Source: Psychrobacillus lasiicapitis
GTDB taxonomy: Bacteria > Bacillota > Bacilli > Bacillales_A > Planococcaceae
NCBI RefSeq assembly: GCF_006861795.1
Contig: NZ_VDGH01000004.1
Coordinates: 186,001-250,000 of the forward strand
Reading direction: 5' to 3'
Length of the DNA stretch: 64,000 nt
Below, in pieces: positions 6,869-14,980 of this stretch (within the stretch, counting starts at the first letter, position 1; every line of letters starts with the position of its first letter). Position numbers and translations under genes: made by a program. The notes beneath the pieces are model-generated. The model worked only from the letters and a program-made list of their open reading frames with translations, did not search any database and was not told where the DNA came from.

Positions 6869-8251
6869 TTGAACACGTACAAGTATTTAAAAGCCTTCCG
6901 TGAAAAAGGTGCGGATCCATCGTTAATACAAAAAGTTATCGAAGAACATAAAAGTACTAAAGAAAAACTACTGAAGTTTTACGAACGCTACAAGGCTTCT
7001 GTTACAGGAGTGCCAATTTTAACGCGAGAAGCTGTCGATTATGAGGACTTTGAAACAGGCGCCATTAAACGTATCGATAACAAAGTAAACAATCGATTAA
7101 ACAACTCTTTCGATGCTGAAATCGTTGATACGAAAGTCGGGTACATGTTTGGTCATCCCATTGGTTACGATGTGGACGAGAAATCTAAAGACCAATTGCA
7201 GACATTAAAAGATGAGATTGAATTTTTCAAACTACGTAATAGTGTTGAAGATAAAGACAGTGAGTGGGGCAAGAAATCAGCTATTTGTGGTTATAGTGCA
7301 CGATTAGCTTACATCGATTTAGATGGGAAAGAGCGTATCATCAACATTGACCCTTGGGAAACAGTCATTATCTCAGCAAGTGATTACACAGAGCCGGAAT
7401 TTGCAATCAGATACATCAAAATAGATGATAACGAACAGCGTGTCGAGTTTTACGACGACGCTTATTTTTATGTCTTTGAAACAGGAGCAAACGGACTTGT
7501 AGAAGTTGAGAAAAAACTACACACATTTGAATATTGTCCGTTATTTGGCTTGCCTAACAACGAAGAACTAATGGCCGATGCTGAAAAGGTTTTTTCTCTG
7601 ATTGATGCGTACGATCGTACTCTTTCTGATGCTTCCAATGAGATTGAGCAATACAGGCTAGCGTATCTGATACTGAAGGGGCTTGGTGCTGATGATGAAA
7701 CGTTGGCAGATTTAAAGAAGTCAGGAGTAATTGAGCTATTTGGTGATAACGATGAAGTGAAATACCTCACTAAAGACATCAACGACACAATGATTGAAAA
7801 CCATTTGAACCGCTTGGAAGAAAACATACTTCGATTTGCCAAGTCAGTGAACTTCTCGGACGAATCATTTGGTGGAACCATTACAGGTGTCGCTATGAAG
7901 TACAAGCTCATGTCCTTAGAAAACAAATGTATCACGATGGAGCGAAAGATGGTTTCTGCTTTGCGATACCAGTTCAAAGTACTGTGTAGCGCATGGTCCA
8001 AGAGAAGTATTTGCGAGAAGGAAGACTATTTGAAGGTGTGGTTTAGCTTCAAGCGTAATATCCCAGTGAACTTACTGGAAGAAGCACAGACGGCTGTCAT
8101 GTTGAAAACAGTCACATCTGAGAAAACGGCTATATCGACGTTATCTATTGTTGATGATGTAGATTACGAGTTAGAACAACGTGAGCTAGAACGTGACAGT
8201 ATTCCTCCTTTGATGGATGGTGAAGATAATGGATCTGGAACAGTACAGTGA
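6869..8251 (+). CDS. Portal protein (SPP1 gp6-like)
   Basis: 460 residues, TTG start after GGGGGGAG. Shows features of the SPP1-type portal family: an N-terminal helical part, KVNNRLNNSFDAEIVDTKVGYMFGHPI, then SDASNEIEQYRLAYLILKG and SGVIELFGDNDEVKYLTKD. An acidic C-terminal tail follows. It forms the dodecameric ring at the head vertex for DNA passage. Overlaps the next gene by 23 nt. Confidence 0.88.
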   Translation: MNTYKYLKAFREKGADPSLIQKVIEEHKSTKEKLLKFYERYKASVTGVPILTREAVDYEDFETGAIKRIDNKVNNRLNNSFDAEIVDTKVGYMFGHPIGYDVDEKSKDQLQTLKDEIEFFKLRNSVEDKDSEWGKKSAICGYSARLAYIDLDGKERIINIDPWETVIISASDYTEPEFAIRYIKIDDNEQRVEFYDDAYFYVFETGANGLVEVEKKLHTFEYCPLFGLPNNEELMADAEKVFSLIDAYDRTLSDASNEIEQYRLAYLILKGLGADDETLADLKKSGVIELFGDNDEVKYLTKDINDTMIENHLNRLEENILRFAKSVNFSDESFGGTITGVAMKYKLMSLENKCITMERKMVSALRYQFKVLCSAWSKRSICEKEDYLKVWFSFKRNIPVNLLEEAQTAVMLKTVTSEKTAISTLSIVDDVDYELEQRELERDSIPPLMDGEDNGSGTVQ

Positions 8252-9140
8252 AAAGCTTGAGAAATGGGTGGATAAAGAGCTTTCAAAGATAGAAGGTTCT
8301 ATTCGTCTTTTTTATCGCCAGTTGGTTAATGTTGCATTGTCAGAGCTGGGTAAAATCTACGCTGATTACGAGGAAGACGGACAGTTAACTTACGAGAGTC
8401 TAATTAAGTACGACCGTTTGAAGAAGTTCATTGATTCATTGAATGAACACGTCGATACGATGTCACAAGAAACACAGAAAAGCATAAGCGCTCATTTAGC
8501 AGAATCATATGTTTACTCTTACGCATGGATGGGTTGGGTTATTGAAAGTGAAGCTCAAAAGAACCTTCAATACAAAACTCTGAAAGCGGAACAAATTAAA
8601 GCTGCCATCGATAACCCTGTTAAAGGTCTCACGCTCTCTAAAACGCTCGAAAGAAATAGACGTGTAATAATCTATAAAATCCAACAAGAGGTCACACAGA
8701 GCCTTGTCAGAGGTTCTACTTATAAGGAAATGGCTACAACTCTAAAAGATACGTTCGAGGGTGATTACAACAAAGCTATTCGTGTAACTCGTACAGAAAC
8801 CCATCGAGTACGTGAGCAAGGTACTTTAGATAGTGCCAAGCGAGCGAGTTCTAAAGGCGTAATCATGTTGAAGAAGTGGCGAAATATGAAAGACAGTCGT
8901 GTTAGGAAGTCGAGCAAAGCAAATCATCGGAAGATGGATCAAAAAAAGATTCCTGTTGATGATTTATTCGATTTAGGGAATGGAGAACGAGGTGTAGCAC
9001 CAGGTAATACGGGTTATGCACATCATGACATCAACTGTCGATGCATCTTGGTTTATGAGATTGAGAGTATCAAGGGACAAACGAATGATGATCTTGCTCA
9101 GCAGACGTTTGAGGATTTTAGAGAAGCAATGGAGTCGTAG
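8229..9140 (+). CDS. Head morphogenesis protein (SPP1 gp7 / Mu F-like)
   Basis: 303 residues from ATG 8229; an in-frame ATG at 8217 would overlap the portal gene further. The C-terminal third carries the Mu F hallmark: RVTRTETHRVREQGTLDSAKRA, then KKWRNMKDSRVRKSSKANHRKMDQ and finally GYAHHDINCRCILVYEIE with the conserved His and Cys residues. It binds the portal and is packaged as a minor head protein. The N-terminal part is helical and lineage-specific. Confidence 0.85.
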   Translation: MDLEQYSEKLEKWVDKELSKIEGSIRLFYRQLVNVALSELGKIYADYEEDGQLTYESLIKYDRLKKFIDSLNEHVDTMSQETQKSISAHLAESYVYSYAWMGWVIESEAQKNLQYKTLKAEQIKAAIDNPVKGLTLSKTLERNRRVIIYKIQQEVTQSLVRGSTYKEMATTLKDTFEGDYNKAIRVTRTETHRVREQGTLDSAKRASSKGVIMLKKWRNMKDSRVRKSSKANHRKMDQKKIPVDDLFDLGNGERGVAPGNTGYAHHDINCRCILVYEIESIKGQTNDDLAQQTFEDFREAMES

Positions 9141-9222
9141 AAATACGGCTTTTTATTATGCAATAAAGGTGGTGGTGAGTCTTGTTTTTCGTTATGTCAA
9201 ATTCGAGAAAGGTACGGTGATC

Positions 9223-9252
9223 CACTATCTCGGAACTATCCGATAAATAGTG
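9223..9252 (+). other. Hairpin in the leader of the Prp-like gene
   Basis: CACTAT (9223-9228) pairs with ATAGTG (9247-9252) and inner TCGG with CCGA. It lies in the 167-nt gap between the head morphogenesis gene and the Prp-like gene, about 55 nt before the latter's start. There is no T-run, so it is not a classical terminator; it could regulate or protect the mRNA. Confidence 0.45.
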
Positions 9253-9307
9253 CTTATCCTTGCACTTACTGGCTTGTACTGTAAGGGCACATGAGAGGGT
9301 GTTATAA

Positions 9308-9496
9308 ATGCCGACTGAAATTACAGTCAAAACTAATCCAGATGGTTATTTGAGTATTGAAGCGAAGGGACATACGAAATCGGTTGTATGCGCTGCTGTT
9401 TCTACTCTTTTGCAATCATCTGTACGTTATTTGCAAGATTTAGAAGAACAATTTCCGCAAGATTTATCTGTAAAAATAATCGAAATGAACAAGTAG
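9308..9496 (+). CDS. Prp-like (YsxB family) cysteine protease, phage copy
   Basis: 62 residues, shorter than chromosomal Prp (about 110). The N-terminal block keeps the catalytic layout of the family: a beta strand (GYLSIEAKGH) ending in Gly21-His22, then SVVCAAVSTLLQSSV with Cys28 at the helix start. Chromosomal Prp cleaves the N-terminal extension of ribosomal protein L27, and in staphylococcal phage 80alpha the host Prp also trims scaffold and capsid proteins (known). Here the gene lies between head morphogenesis and scaffold genes, which suggests a phage-encoded capsid-maturation protease (inference). Confidence 0.65.
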   Translation: MPTEITVKTNPDGYLSIEAKGHTKSVVCAAVSTLLQSSVRYLQDLEEQFPQDLSVKIIEMNK

Positions 9497-9527
9497 GCTC
9501 GAACTACTTGGCATAGGAGGAAACCAA

Positions 9528-10178
9528 ATGTTAGAGATGAAGAAAAAAGAGCGTTTAGCCGTAAAAATCAATCAGTTTGATGGTGATTCAATTACTTTTG
9601 ATCAAGTAAAAACGTTTTTAGATACGCACAAGGATAGTGCAGAAGTGAAAGCATACTACAAGTCGAATGTATTGACCGCCGATAACGTAAAGACGTTCTT
9701 AGAAACTAGTGAAGCAAAGAAAGTATTGCAACCTAAACTGGATGCACACTTTACTAAATCACTTGAGACATGGAAAACGAACAACCTTGATTCACTTATT
9801 GAAGAAGAGGTTAAAAAACGCAATCCAGATGAAACACCAGAACAAAAACGTATTCGTGAGCTTGAAGAAAAGCTACAAAGCCAAGAAAAAGAAAGCAAGC
9901 TTTCAAAATTAAAAGAGACGGCATTAAAACATGCGACAAAACAAGGCTTAGATAGCGCATTTGCTAGTAAATATATCGAAAGATTCATAGGTGATGATGA
10001 AACAGCTACAACAACATTACTCGATGAATTAAAAACAGATCTTGATGGACTTGTTAATACTCAGGTAGATGCAAGGTTCAAAGAAAATGGCCGTCACATT
10101 GAACACGGTAGTGGAAATGCTAACGTAGGTTCAATCGATATTGGCAAATTAGCTGCAGATGCAAGCATTAGAAATTAG
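9528..10178 (+). CDS. Capsid scaffold protein (DUF4355-like)
   Basis: 216 residues. Highly charged, helical, with a central coiled coil (EEEVKKRNPDETPEQKRIREL and on) and a C-terminal KLAADASIRN tail, as in phage DUF4355 scaffolds. It guides capsid assembly and is lost before maturation. An N-terminal KINQFD motif (13-18) is similar to one in the capsid protein and may be a protease site. Strong AGGAGG precedes the ATG. Followed 13 nt later by the capsid gene. Confidence 0.8.
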   Translation: MLEMKKKERLAVKINQFDGDSITFDQVKTFLDTHKDSAEVKAYYKSNVLTADNVKTFLETSEAKKVLQPKLDAHFTKSLETWKTNNLDSLIEEEVKKRNPDETPEQKRIRELEEKLQSQEKESKLSKLKETALKHATKQGLDSAFASKYIERFIGDDETATTTLLDELKTDLDGLVNTQVDARFKENGRHIEHGSGNANVGSIDIGKLAADASIRN

Positions 10179-10191
10179 GAGGAAAACATAC

Positions 10192-11142
10192 ATGAAAAAC
10201 AAACAACTATTAAAGGCAAACATTAAGCAATTCGATTTTAATCCTGATAACGTCCTATTGATGGATGCTAAAACAGGAACAATCCCAACAGAACAAGGAA
10301 CGTTGGTTCTAACGGATTTTATGCAGAACTCAGTTGTTGCTCAAATAGCAACTTATGAAAATATGACGAAACCAAAGAAAGAATTCACGTATTTAGCTGA
10401 TGGTCCTGGAGCTTACTGGGTAGGTGAGGCAGAACGTATTCAAACAAGTAAAGCAGAATGGCTAAAAGCTTCAATGGAAGCGAAGAAGCTTGGTGTAATC
10501 ATTCCAGTATCAAAAGAATTCTTGAGATATTCTGTTTCTGATTTCTTCAACGAAGTTAAACCGATGATTGCTGAAGCTTTTTATACAAAATTTGACCAAG
10601 CAGCTTTATTCGGAAATGGTTCTCCGTATACAGCTGGTACATCAGTATGGGAACGTATTACAGCAAGTGGGAACACAATCGAAATTGGTTCTACACCGAA
10701 TCTTTATACTGATCTAAACGGTCTTGTTGCTCTTGTAGAAGATGGAGACCATGATGCTAACGGTTTCACTACTACTCGTAGGTTCCGTCAAAAGTTACGT
10801 GGTGCTGTAGATGGTCAAAATAAACCAATTTTCAACGATACAACAGCAGGTGCAGCTAACCAAGTATTAGGCATGCCAGTTGGTTATGTAGACGGAAAAG
10901 CATGGGATTATAGCAAAGCTGAACTAATCACAGGAGATTGGAAGTATGCTCGTTACGGAATCTTACAAGGCATCGAGTATGCTATCAGTGAAGATGCTAC
11001 TTTAACGACTATTACTGCTGATGGTGGTCCAGTTAACCTATTTGAACGTGATATGTTTGCTCTGCGTGCTACTATGCACATTGGATTCATGACTTTAAAA
11101 GACGATGCGTTTGCGGCATTAACTCCAGACGTAACACCTTAA
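10192..11142 (+). CDS. Major capsid protein (HK97 fold)
   Basis: 316 residues from ATG 10192 (AGGAGGAAAA upstream); the longer reading from 10159 would overlap the scaffold gene and lacks a ribosome site. Features of HK97-type capsids: an N-terminal arm, VVAQIATYENMTKPKKEFTYLADGPGAYWVGEAE, LGVIIPVSKEFLRYSVSDFFNEVKPMIAEAF, and a C-terminal DMFALRATMHIGFMTLKDDAFAAL. It shares an N-terminal QF motif (NIKQFD, 10-15) with the scaffold. Forms the icosahedral shell. Confidence 0.9.
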   Translation: MKNKQLLKANIKQFDFNPDNVLLMDAKTGTIPTEQGTLVLTDFMQNSVVAQIATYENMTKPKKEFTYLADGPGAYWVGEAERIQTSKAEWLKASMEAKKLGVIIPVSKEFLRYSVSDFFNEVKPMIAEAFYTKFDQAALFGNGSPYTAGTSVWERITASGNTIEIGSTPNLYTDLNGLVALVEDGDHDANGFTTTRRFRQKLRGAVDGQNKPIFNDTTAGAANQVLGMPVGYVDGKAWDYSKAELITGDWKYARYGILQGIEYAISEDATLTTITADGGPVNLFERDMFALRATMHIGFMTLKDDAFAALTPDVTP

Positions 11143-11143
11143 T

Positions 11144-11172
11144 GACAGGCGATTAAATACCGCCTGTCTTTT
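11144..11172 (+). terminator. Terminator after the major capsid gene
   Basis: GACAGGCG (11144-11151) pairs with CGCCTGTC (11161-11168), followed by TTTTT. Probably a partial terminator that lowers expression of connector genes relative to capsid. Confidence 0.85.
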
Positions 11173-11198
11173 TATATTCTTTGAAAGGAGCGATTCAA

Positions 11199-11351
11199 GT
11201 GGCTGAAAAAGTACAGATTGAAAAAGACGGCAAAGTCCTAGAGGTAACAGAAAAAGCTTATGAGGTCGTGTATAAAGCACATGGCTATAAACTTCACGAA
11301 AAAACAAAACCTGCACGCAAAAAGCAAGGTGTAGACGATGAAGCTAAATGA
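11199..11351 (+). CDS. Small phage protein after capsid (YqbF-like position)
   Basis: 50 residues, GTG start with AAAGGAG 8 nt upstream; ends TGA at 11349-11351, overlapping the next gene by 14 nt. Sequence MAEKVQIEKDGKVLEVTEKAYEVVYKAHGYKLHEK with a basic tail is typical of the tiny proteins coded between capsid and connector genes in skin-type phages. Probably a head-tail joining accessory; function not shown. Confidence 0.7.
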   Translation: MAEKVQIEKDGKVLEVTEKAYEVVYKAHGYKLHEKTKPARKKQGVDDEAK

Positions 11352-11712
11352 GTTAAAGGTTTTGTTGCAAATGACGGATGATTATTCCAAAGATCCTTTT
11401 CTGACGTTGAAACTAGAGGAAGCTATAGAATTCGTACAGAGCAATTGTAATCAAAGCTTCTTATTAGATGGAGTGCTGACATTACCGGCAGTGGCTAAAG
11501 GCGTAGTAGCTTCGTATGTACAGTACGAACTCAATGGTAATACTGGTGTGAAAAGTGAATCTATCGGAGGTATGTCACAAACTTTCGAATCTAGCGAAGA
11601 ACGTGACAATGCTCTTATTAAACGTTTGAGTATGGCAGGACTTCGGAAGCTTAGATTTAGAAAGATAGGGAGGCGTGATGTCTATGAGTCCTATCCGTAT
11701 AACAGTAAATGA
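11338..11712 (+). CDS. Head-tail connector protein
   Basis: 124 residues. Mostly helical, with an early segment LEEAIEFVQSNCNQSF and GVVASYVQYELNGNTGVKSESIGGMSQTFESSEERDNAL, the pattern of phage gp6-type connector adaptors (YqbG position). It binds the portal to continue the DNA channel. Overlaps genes on both sides, indicating translational coupling. Confidence 0.7.
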   Translation: MKLNELKVLLQMTDDYSKDPFLTLKLEEAIEFVQSNCNQSFLLDGVLTLPAVAKGVVASYVQYELNGNTGVKSESIGGMSQTFESSEERDNALIKRLSMAGLRKLRFRKIGRRDVYESYPYNSK

Positions 11713-12193
11713 CGATAATCGCATTCCTCAAGTGTTGGCAGACCTTTCAGTAGCAAAACAAAAGAAAGCTAAAATCGGCTATATGCAGAATACTGAACTA
11801 GGCATGATTGCCAGTGTTCATGAGTTCGGTGCTAGAATCCAAGTAACGGATAAGATGAGGGGATTTCTTGCTTCTCAAGGTCTTTATTTGAAGGCTTCTA
11901 CAACTCATATAGTCATACCTGAGAGGTCTTTTTTAAGAACCGGTACGGATGCCAATATACAAGCGGTTCAAGATAAGGCGCAGGAGTTAATTACAAAAGT
12001 AGTTGATGGTAATGTGTCGGTGGAAACATTTTTCGAGATGGTAGGACTCGAGTTGAAAGGTAAGATTCAAAAGTATGCTATTGATTTAAATAATCCTGTC
12101 AATCATCCTTTCACTGTTGAACGTAAAGGTTCGAACAATCCGTTAGTAGATAACGGTGGTTTAATCCAAGCGATGGAGGTTGAAATCGAATGA
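11678..12193 (+). CDS. Tail completion / neck protein (gp10-like)
   Basis: 171 residues from ATG 11678; ATG 11684 is also possible, with AGGGAGG at 11667-11673. Contains KIGYMQNTELGMIASVHEFGARIQVTDKMRGF, PERSFLRTG and LVDNGGLIQAMEVEIE, features of HK97 gp10/virion-morphogenesis-type proteins. Such proteins join head and tail. Overlaps neighbours on both sides by short stretches. Confidence 0.7.
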   Translation: MSMSPIRITVNDDNRIPQVLADLSVAKQKKAKIGYMQNTELGMIASVHEFGARIQVTDKMRGFLASQGLYLKASTTHIVIPERSFLRTGTDANIQAVQDKAQELITKVVDGNVSVETFFEMVGLELKGKIQKYAIDLNNPVNHPFTVERKGSNNPLVDNGGLIQAMEVEIE

Positions 12194-12531
12194 GTATGTA
12201 TAACTTCGTTCGCCTAATCAATAAGTACAGTGGTCCTATTACTGCGTATGAAAAGAGTGAAGGCGCTTGGATTAACGGTAAATGGGTGGAGGGTAAAGAA
12301 AGTCCTGTCATCAGAAGTGTTGCAATCATTCCGTTTGATATGAAAACTATCGCTCAACTAGGTGGTCTAATAACAAATGGTGATGCTCAGATTTATTCAC
12401 TCAAAACATTTCAACACGGCGACAAAATCGAGAGGAATGGCCATAAGTATCTCGTAGATACATCGGGAAATTTCACTCCATTCGGTGACTTTTATCGTTA
12501 TATCGCTAAAGGGGTGAGTTCTTTTGATTGA
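12190..12531 (+). CDS. Head closure / minor structural protein (YqbH position)
   Basis: 113 residues, overlapping the upstream gene by 4 nt and the downstream one by 8 nt. Beta-rich, with WINGKWVEGKESPVIRSVAIIPF and QHGDKIERNGHKYLVDTSGNF, resembling small beta-barrel head-closure proteins. Assignment is by order between gp10-like and tail terminator genes. Confidence 0.55.
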   Translation: MSMYNFVRLINKYSGPITAYEKSEGAWINGKWVEGKESPVIRSVAIIPFDMKTIAQLGGLITNGDAQIYSLKTFQHGDKIERNGHKYLVDTSGNFTPFGDFYRYIAKGVSSFD

Positions 12532-13006
12532 ATACGATGACTGGTGGATTCCGGTTCAAAAAGGTTTAAGCACATATATCAGTAAGAATGTTATTCAAGC
12601 AGAAACGACTGGTAAGCAACCGCCTTATCCGTTTGTCACTATCAAGCAGACCACTCAGGCTATTGGCATAGGCTTCTCAGCTGTTTTTACTGGTGATGGT
12701 ACACAGACTATTCACCAAGATTATGAAATGGTACTATCCCTCACTGTTCATTCAGAAAGCATTGAGGAAACAACAAATTTAGCTAATAAAGCCCGTAATT
12801 ATTTTTTAGGAAAAGGTACAATTGAATTATCAGATGCTTACATCGCTATTGTAGACGTTTTGCCGGCTACTAATAGGGATGTTTTTTTAAATATCGAGTA
12901 TGAACGTAGAGTGGGTTTTGATGTGCGTTTACGTGTACGAGATATAGAAACATACAACATTGATGTGATTGAAAAAGTCACAGTCAGTTCGAAGGAGGAA
13001 GAATAA
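12524..13006 (+). CDS. Tail terminator protein
   Basis: 160 residues, TTG start. The pattern PYPFVTIKQTTQAIGIG, HQDYEMVLSLTVHSESIEETTNLANKARNYFLG and YERRVGFDVRLRVRD is that of phage tail-terminator proteins, which cap the tail tube and stop sheath growth. Ends at the ATGs of the sheath gene (1-nt overlap), which agrees with its place just before the sheath. Confidence 0.65.
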   Translation: MIEYDDWWIPVQKGLSTYISKNVIQAETTGKQPPYPFVTIKQTTQAIGIGFSAVFTGDGTQTIHQDYEMVLSLTVHSESIEETTNLANKARNYFLGKGTIELSDAYIAIVDVLPATNRDVFLNIEYERRVGFDVRLRVRDIETYNIDVIEKVTVSSKEEE

Positions 13007-14007
13007 TGCCATTAAAAGACGTTACAGTCATTATCAATATTAAGAAACCGTCTGCATTAATTGGACTTGGTACACCGTTGATTTTGGCTGAAAAGGCAGG
13101 CGAGCCATCATTTAAGATTTATGGTGATATTGAAGGTGTGAAAGCTGATTTTGCGGAAGATACAGATCCATATAAAGCGGCTCGTGTTGCATTCAAACAA
13201 GGCGATACCAGTACTGCAAAAGTAGCAATTGCCACTTATGATGGTACGGAAGTTACTGCAGCAGAAGCGCTTGAACAGTATTACAACGAAGACTGGTACT
13301 TTGTATCACTTGCAACTGGTACTGTTGCAGATTTTATTGCTATTTCTGACGTTGTGGAGGGCGAAGGTTTCAAAATCGCCGCGCATACAGTTGATAGCCT
13401 TGAAGATTTAACAACATTATCAGCAAAGAAATACGATCGTACATTTGTCATGATGCACGACAAGTTAGAACAATATCCTCATCTAGCATTAATAGGTGGA
13501 CATGGTTCTAAACCTGTTGGTTCCATCACATACAAATTTAAAAAGCTAATTGGTGTAGATCCAGCACCATATGATGCAACTACATTACTTGGAATCCATG
13601 CATTAAATGGTTTCGCATACGTTGCTAAAAATGGCAACTATCAAACATCAGAAGGCACTGTGCTTTCAGGTGAATACATTGACGTAATTCACGGAAAAGA
13701 CTGGGTGAAAGTCAATATGGAACAAGCTATCTCCACTTTGTTTATCAATAATGACAAAATCGCATTTGATGATGTCGGTATACCTCAAATTGAAGGGGAA
13801 GCACGTACTATCCTTGAAATTGCAGGTCAACAAGGGATTATTGCGGCAGACGATGCAGGACAACCACTTTACACACTTACAGCGAAAGACCGTGCTCAAA
13901 CAAGCGCTCAAGATCGCGTAGAACGTCATTATAAAGGATTATCATTTAGCCTTGAACTAGCCGGAGCAATCCACGAAGCTACTGTTTACGGCGAAATGGT
14001 AGTTTAA
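13006..14007 (+). CDS. Tail sheath protein (DUF3383-like)
   Basis: 333 residues. Begins MPLKDVTVIINIKKPSALIGLGTPLILAEK and has repeated sheath-like features: EGVKADFAEDTDPYKAARVAFKQ, a central insertion and a C-terminal HYKGLSFSLELAGAIHEATVYGEMVV strand. Matches the DUF3383 type of contractile sheath. With the tube gene downstream, it shows that this prophage builds a contractile (myovirus) tail. Confidence 0.8.
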   Translation: MPLKDVTVIINIKKPSALIGLGTPLILAEKAGEPSFKIYGDIEGVKADFAEDTDPYKAARVAFKQGDTSTAKVAIATYDGTEVTAAEALEQYYNEDWYFVSLATGTVADFIAISDVVEGEGFKIAAHTVDSLEDLTTLSAKKYDRTFVMMHDKLEQYPHLALIGGHGSKPVGSITYKFKKLIGVDPAPYDATTLLGIHALNGFAYVAKNGNYQTSEGTVLSGEYIDVIHGKDWVKVNMEQAISTLFINNDKIAFDDVGIPQIEGEARTILEIAGQQGIIAADDAGQPLYTLTAKDRAQTSAQDRVERHYKGLSFSLELAGAIHEATVYGEMVV

Positions 14008-14022
14008 GGAGGGATATAATTA

Positions 14023-14427
14023 ATGACAGGACATATCGGAACATATGATGCTCGAAAGGTTGTCGTAACAGTTGCTGGAGTATTTATTACTGGTTACGCA
14101 GATGGAACGATGGTTAAAAGTTCAAAGGATAACGATAACTTTGAGTCAAGTTCTTCCGCACAAGGAGATGCAGTGATTTCTGTAAACGGCGATAATATGG
14201 GTACTATTGAAATCACATTAAATCAAACGTCACCTTCCATATCTTATTTAGATAGCCTTGCTAATAGTCGCACGCTTGTGCCTATTTGGGTGAATTCAAA
14301 CAACGAAATCAAGGAAGTAACTGGTGGTACAAAGGCGATGGTAACAAAGCCGGCTGATAAGGAATACGGAAAATCGGCTAGTAATCGTGTATATACACTG
14401 AAAGTTTTTGATTACACAGTTAAATAA
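14023..14427 (+). CDS. Tail tube protein (DUF3277-like)
   Basis: 134 residues. Begins GHIGTYDARKVVVTVAGVFITGYADGT and continues with DNFESSSSAQGDAVISVNGDNMGTIEITLNQTSPS, typical of DUF3277 tube proteins that usually follow DUF3383 sheaths. Forms the inner tube through which DNA passes. Followed by a strong terminator. Confidence 0.82.
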   Translation: MTGHIGTYDARKVVVTVAGVFITGYADGTMVKSSKDNDNFESSSSAQGDAVISVNGDNMGTIEITLNQTSPSISYLDSLANSRTLVPIWVNSNNEIKEVTGGTKAMVTKPADKEYGKSASNRVYTLKVFDYTVK

Positions 14428-14438
14428 AGCAGAAAGGG

Positions 14439-14463
14439 GAGTGAGCATATGCTCGCTCTTTTT
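14439..14463 (+). terminator. Terminator after the tube gene
   Basis: GAGTGAGC (14439-14446) pairs with GCTCGCTC (14451-14458) across an ATAT loop, then TTTTT. Probably reduces transcription into the chaperone and tape-measure genes, needed in smaller amounts. Confidence 0.88.
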
Positions 14464-14528
14464 AATTTGCCATGAAAAAACGACATATTACAAATCATTT
14501 AAAACGAAAAGAATGGGAGCGAAAGCAA

Positions 14529-14801
14529 ATGGCTAAAAAAGGTGAACAACAATCATTCGAAACAAAAAATAAGGAAAAGTACACATTCCAACATCCGGGG
14601 TTACGTGAAGCAATTCGAATGCGTGATCAATCAAAGAATGAACACGGTGTTCAACAAGGTGAAAAACTTTATGAATCTCTGATGGAACATGTGGTTTTCA
14701 AAGAAGATGGAACAAAAGTAAACTTCGAGCACTTCGAGGAAGTAGGAGGATTCACAGAAGTGATGTCCGCGGCAGTTAAATTTACATTTCAAGAGGGCTA
14801 A
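14529..14801 (+). CDS. Tail assembly chaperone, first part (G-like)
   Basis: 90 residues from ATG 14529, with GGGAGCG 8-9 nt upstream; readings from 14472 start in the terminator shadow. Begins MAKKGEQQSFETKNKEKYTFQHPGLREAIRMRD and ends KFTFQEG. Position between tube and tape measure marks a tail chaperone. An open frame in +1 (or -2) register continues to 14976 without a good start. A +1 slip at TTT-C (14787-14790) would give a 148-residue fusion, close to the size I recall for XkdN/YqbN proteins. This may be programmed frameshifting or a mutation. Confidence 0.7.
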   Translation: MAKKGEQQSFETKNKEKYTFQHPGLREAIRMRDQSKNEHGVQQGEKLYESLMEHVVFKEDGTKVNFEHFEEVGGFTEVMSAAVKFTFQEG

Positions 14802-14976
14802 ACCAGCTCATGTACACCGGCAAACAGTCGATGAAAACTGGGTTTTCTGGCGTCCAATTATGGAAGGAAAACTTAGTTTTGAGCGTGCTGAAACCATGAC
14901 GTTAGACGAGCTATTAGAAGTTAATGCCGCTATAGATAGCTATGCTCAACGATTAAAAGAAGCGAGGGGAGGTTGA
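14791..14976 (+). CDS. Tail assembly chaperone, second part in shifted frame
   Basis: About 61 residues (RAKPAHVHRQTVDENWVFW, then RPIMEGKLSFERAETMTLDE and LLEVNAAIDSYAQRLKEARGG). The first in-frame ATG is at 14862 and lacks a ribosome site, so the segment is probably reached by frameshift from 14529-14801. Sequence looks conserved and protein-like, not decayed. It ends 4 nt before the tape-measure start. Listed separately because the mechanism cannot be decided from sequence alone. Confidence 0.6.
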   Translation, partial: KRAKPAHVHRQTVDENWVFWRPIMEGKLSFERAETMTLDELLEVNAAIDSYAQRLKEARGG

Positions 14977-14980
14977 TTGA

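Noticed and set aside
9172-9246. Tiny frame (about 24 codons, VSLVFRYVKFEKGTVIHYLG) before the Prp-like gene
   Set aside because: Possible peptide with GTG start, but overlaps the hairpin at 9223-9252 and is too short to support.
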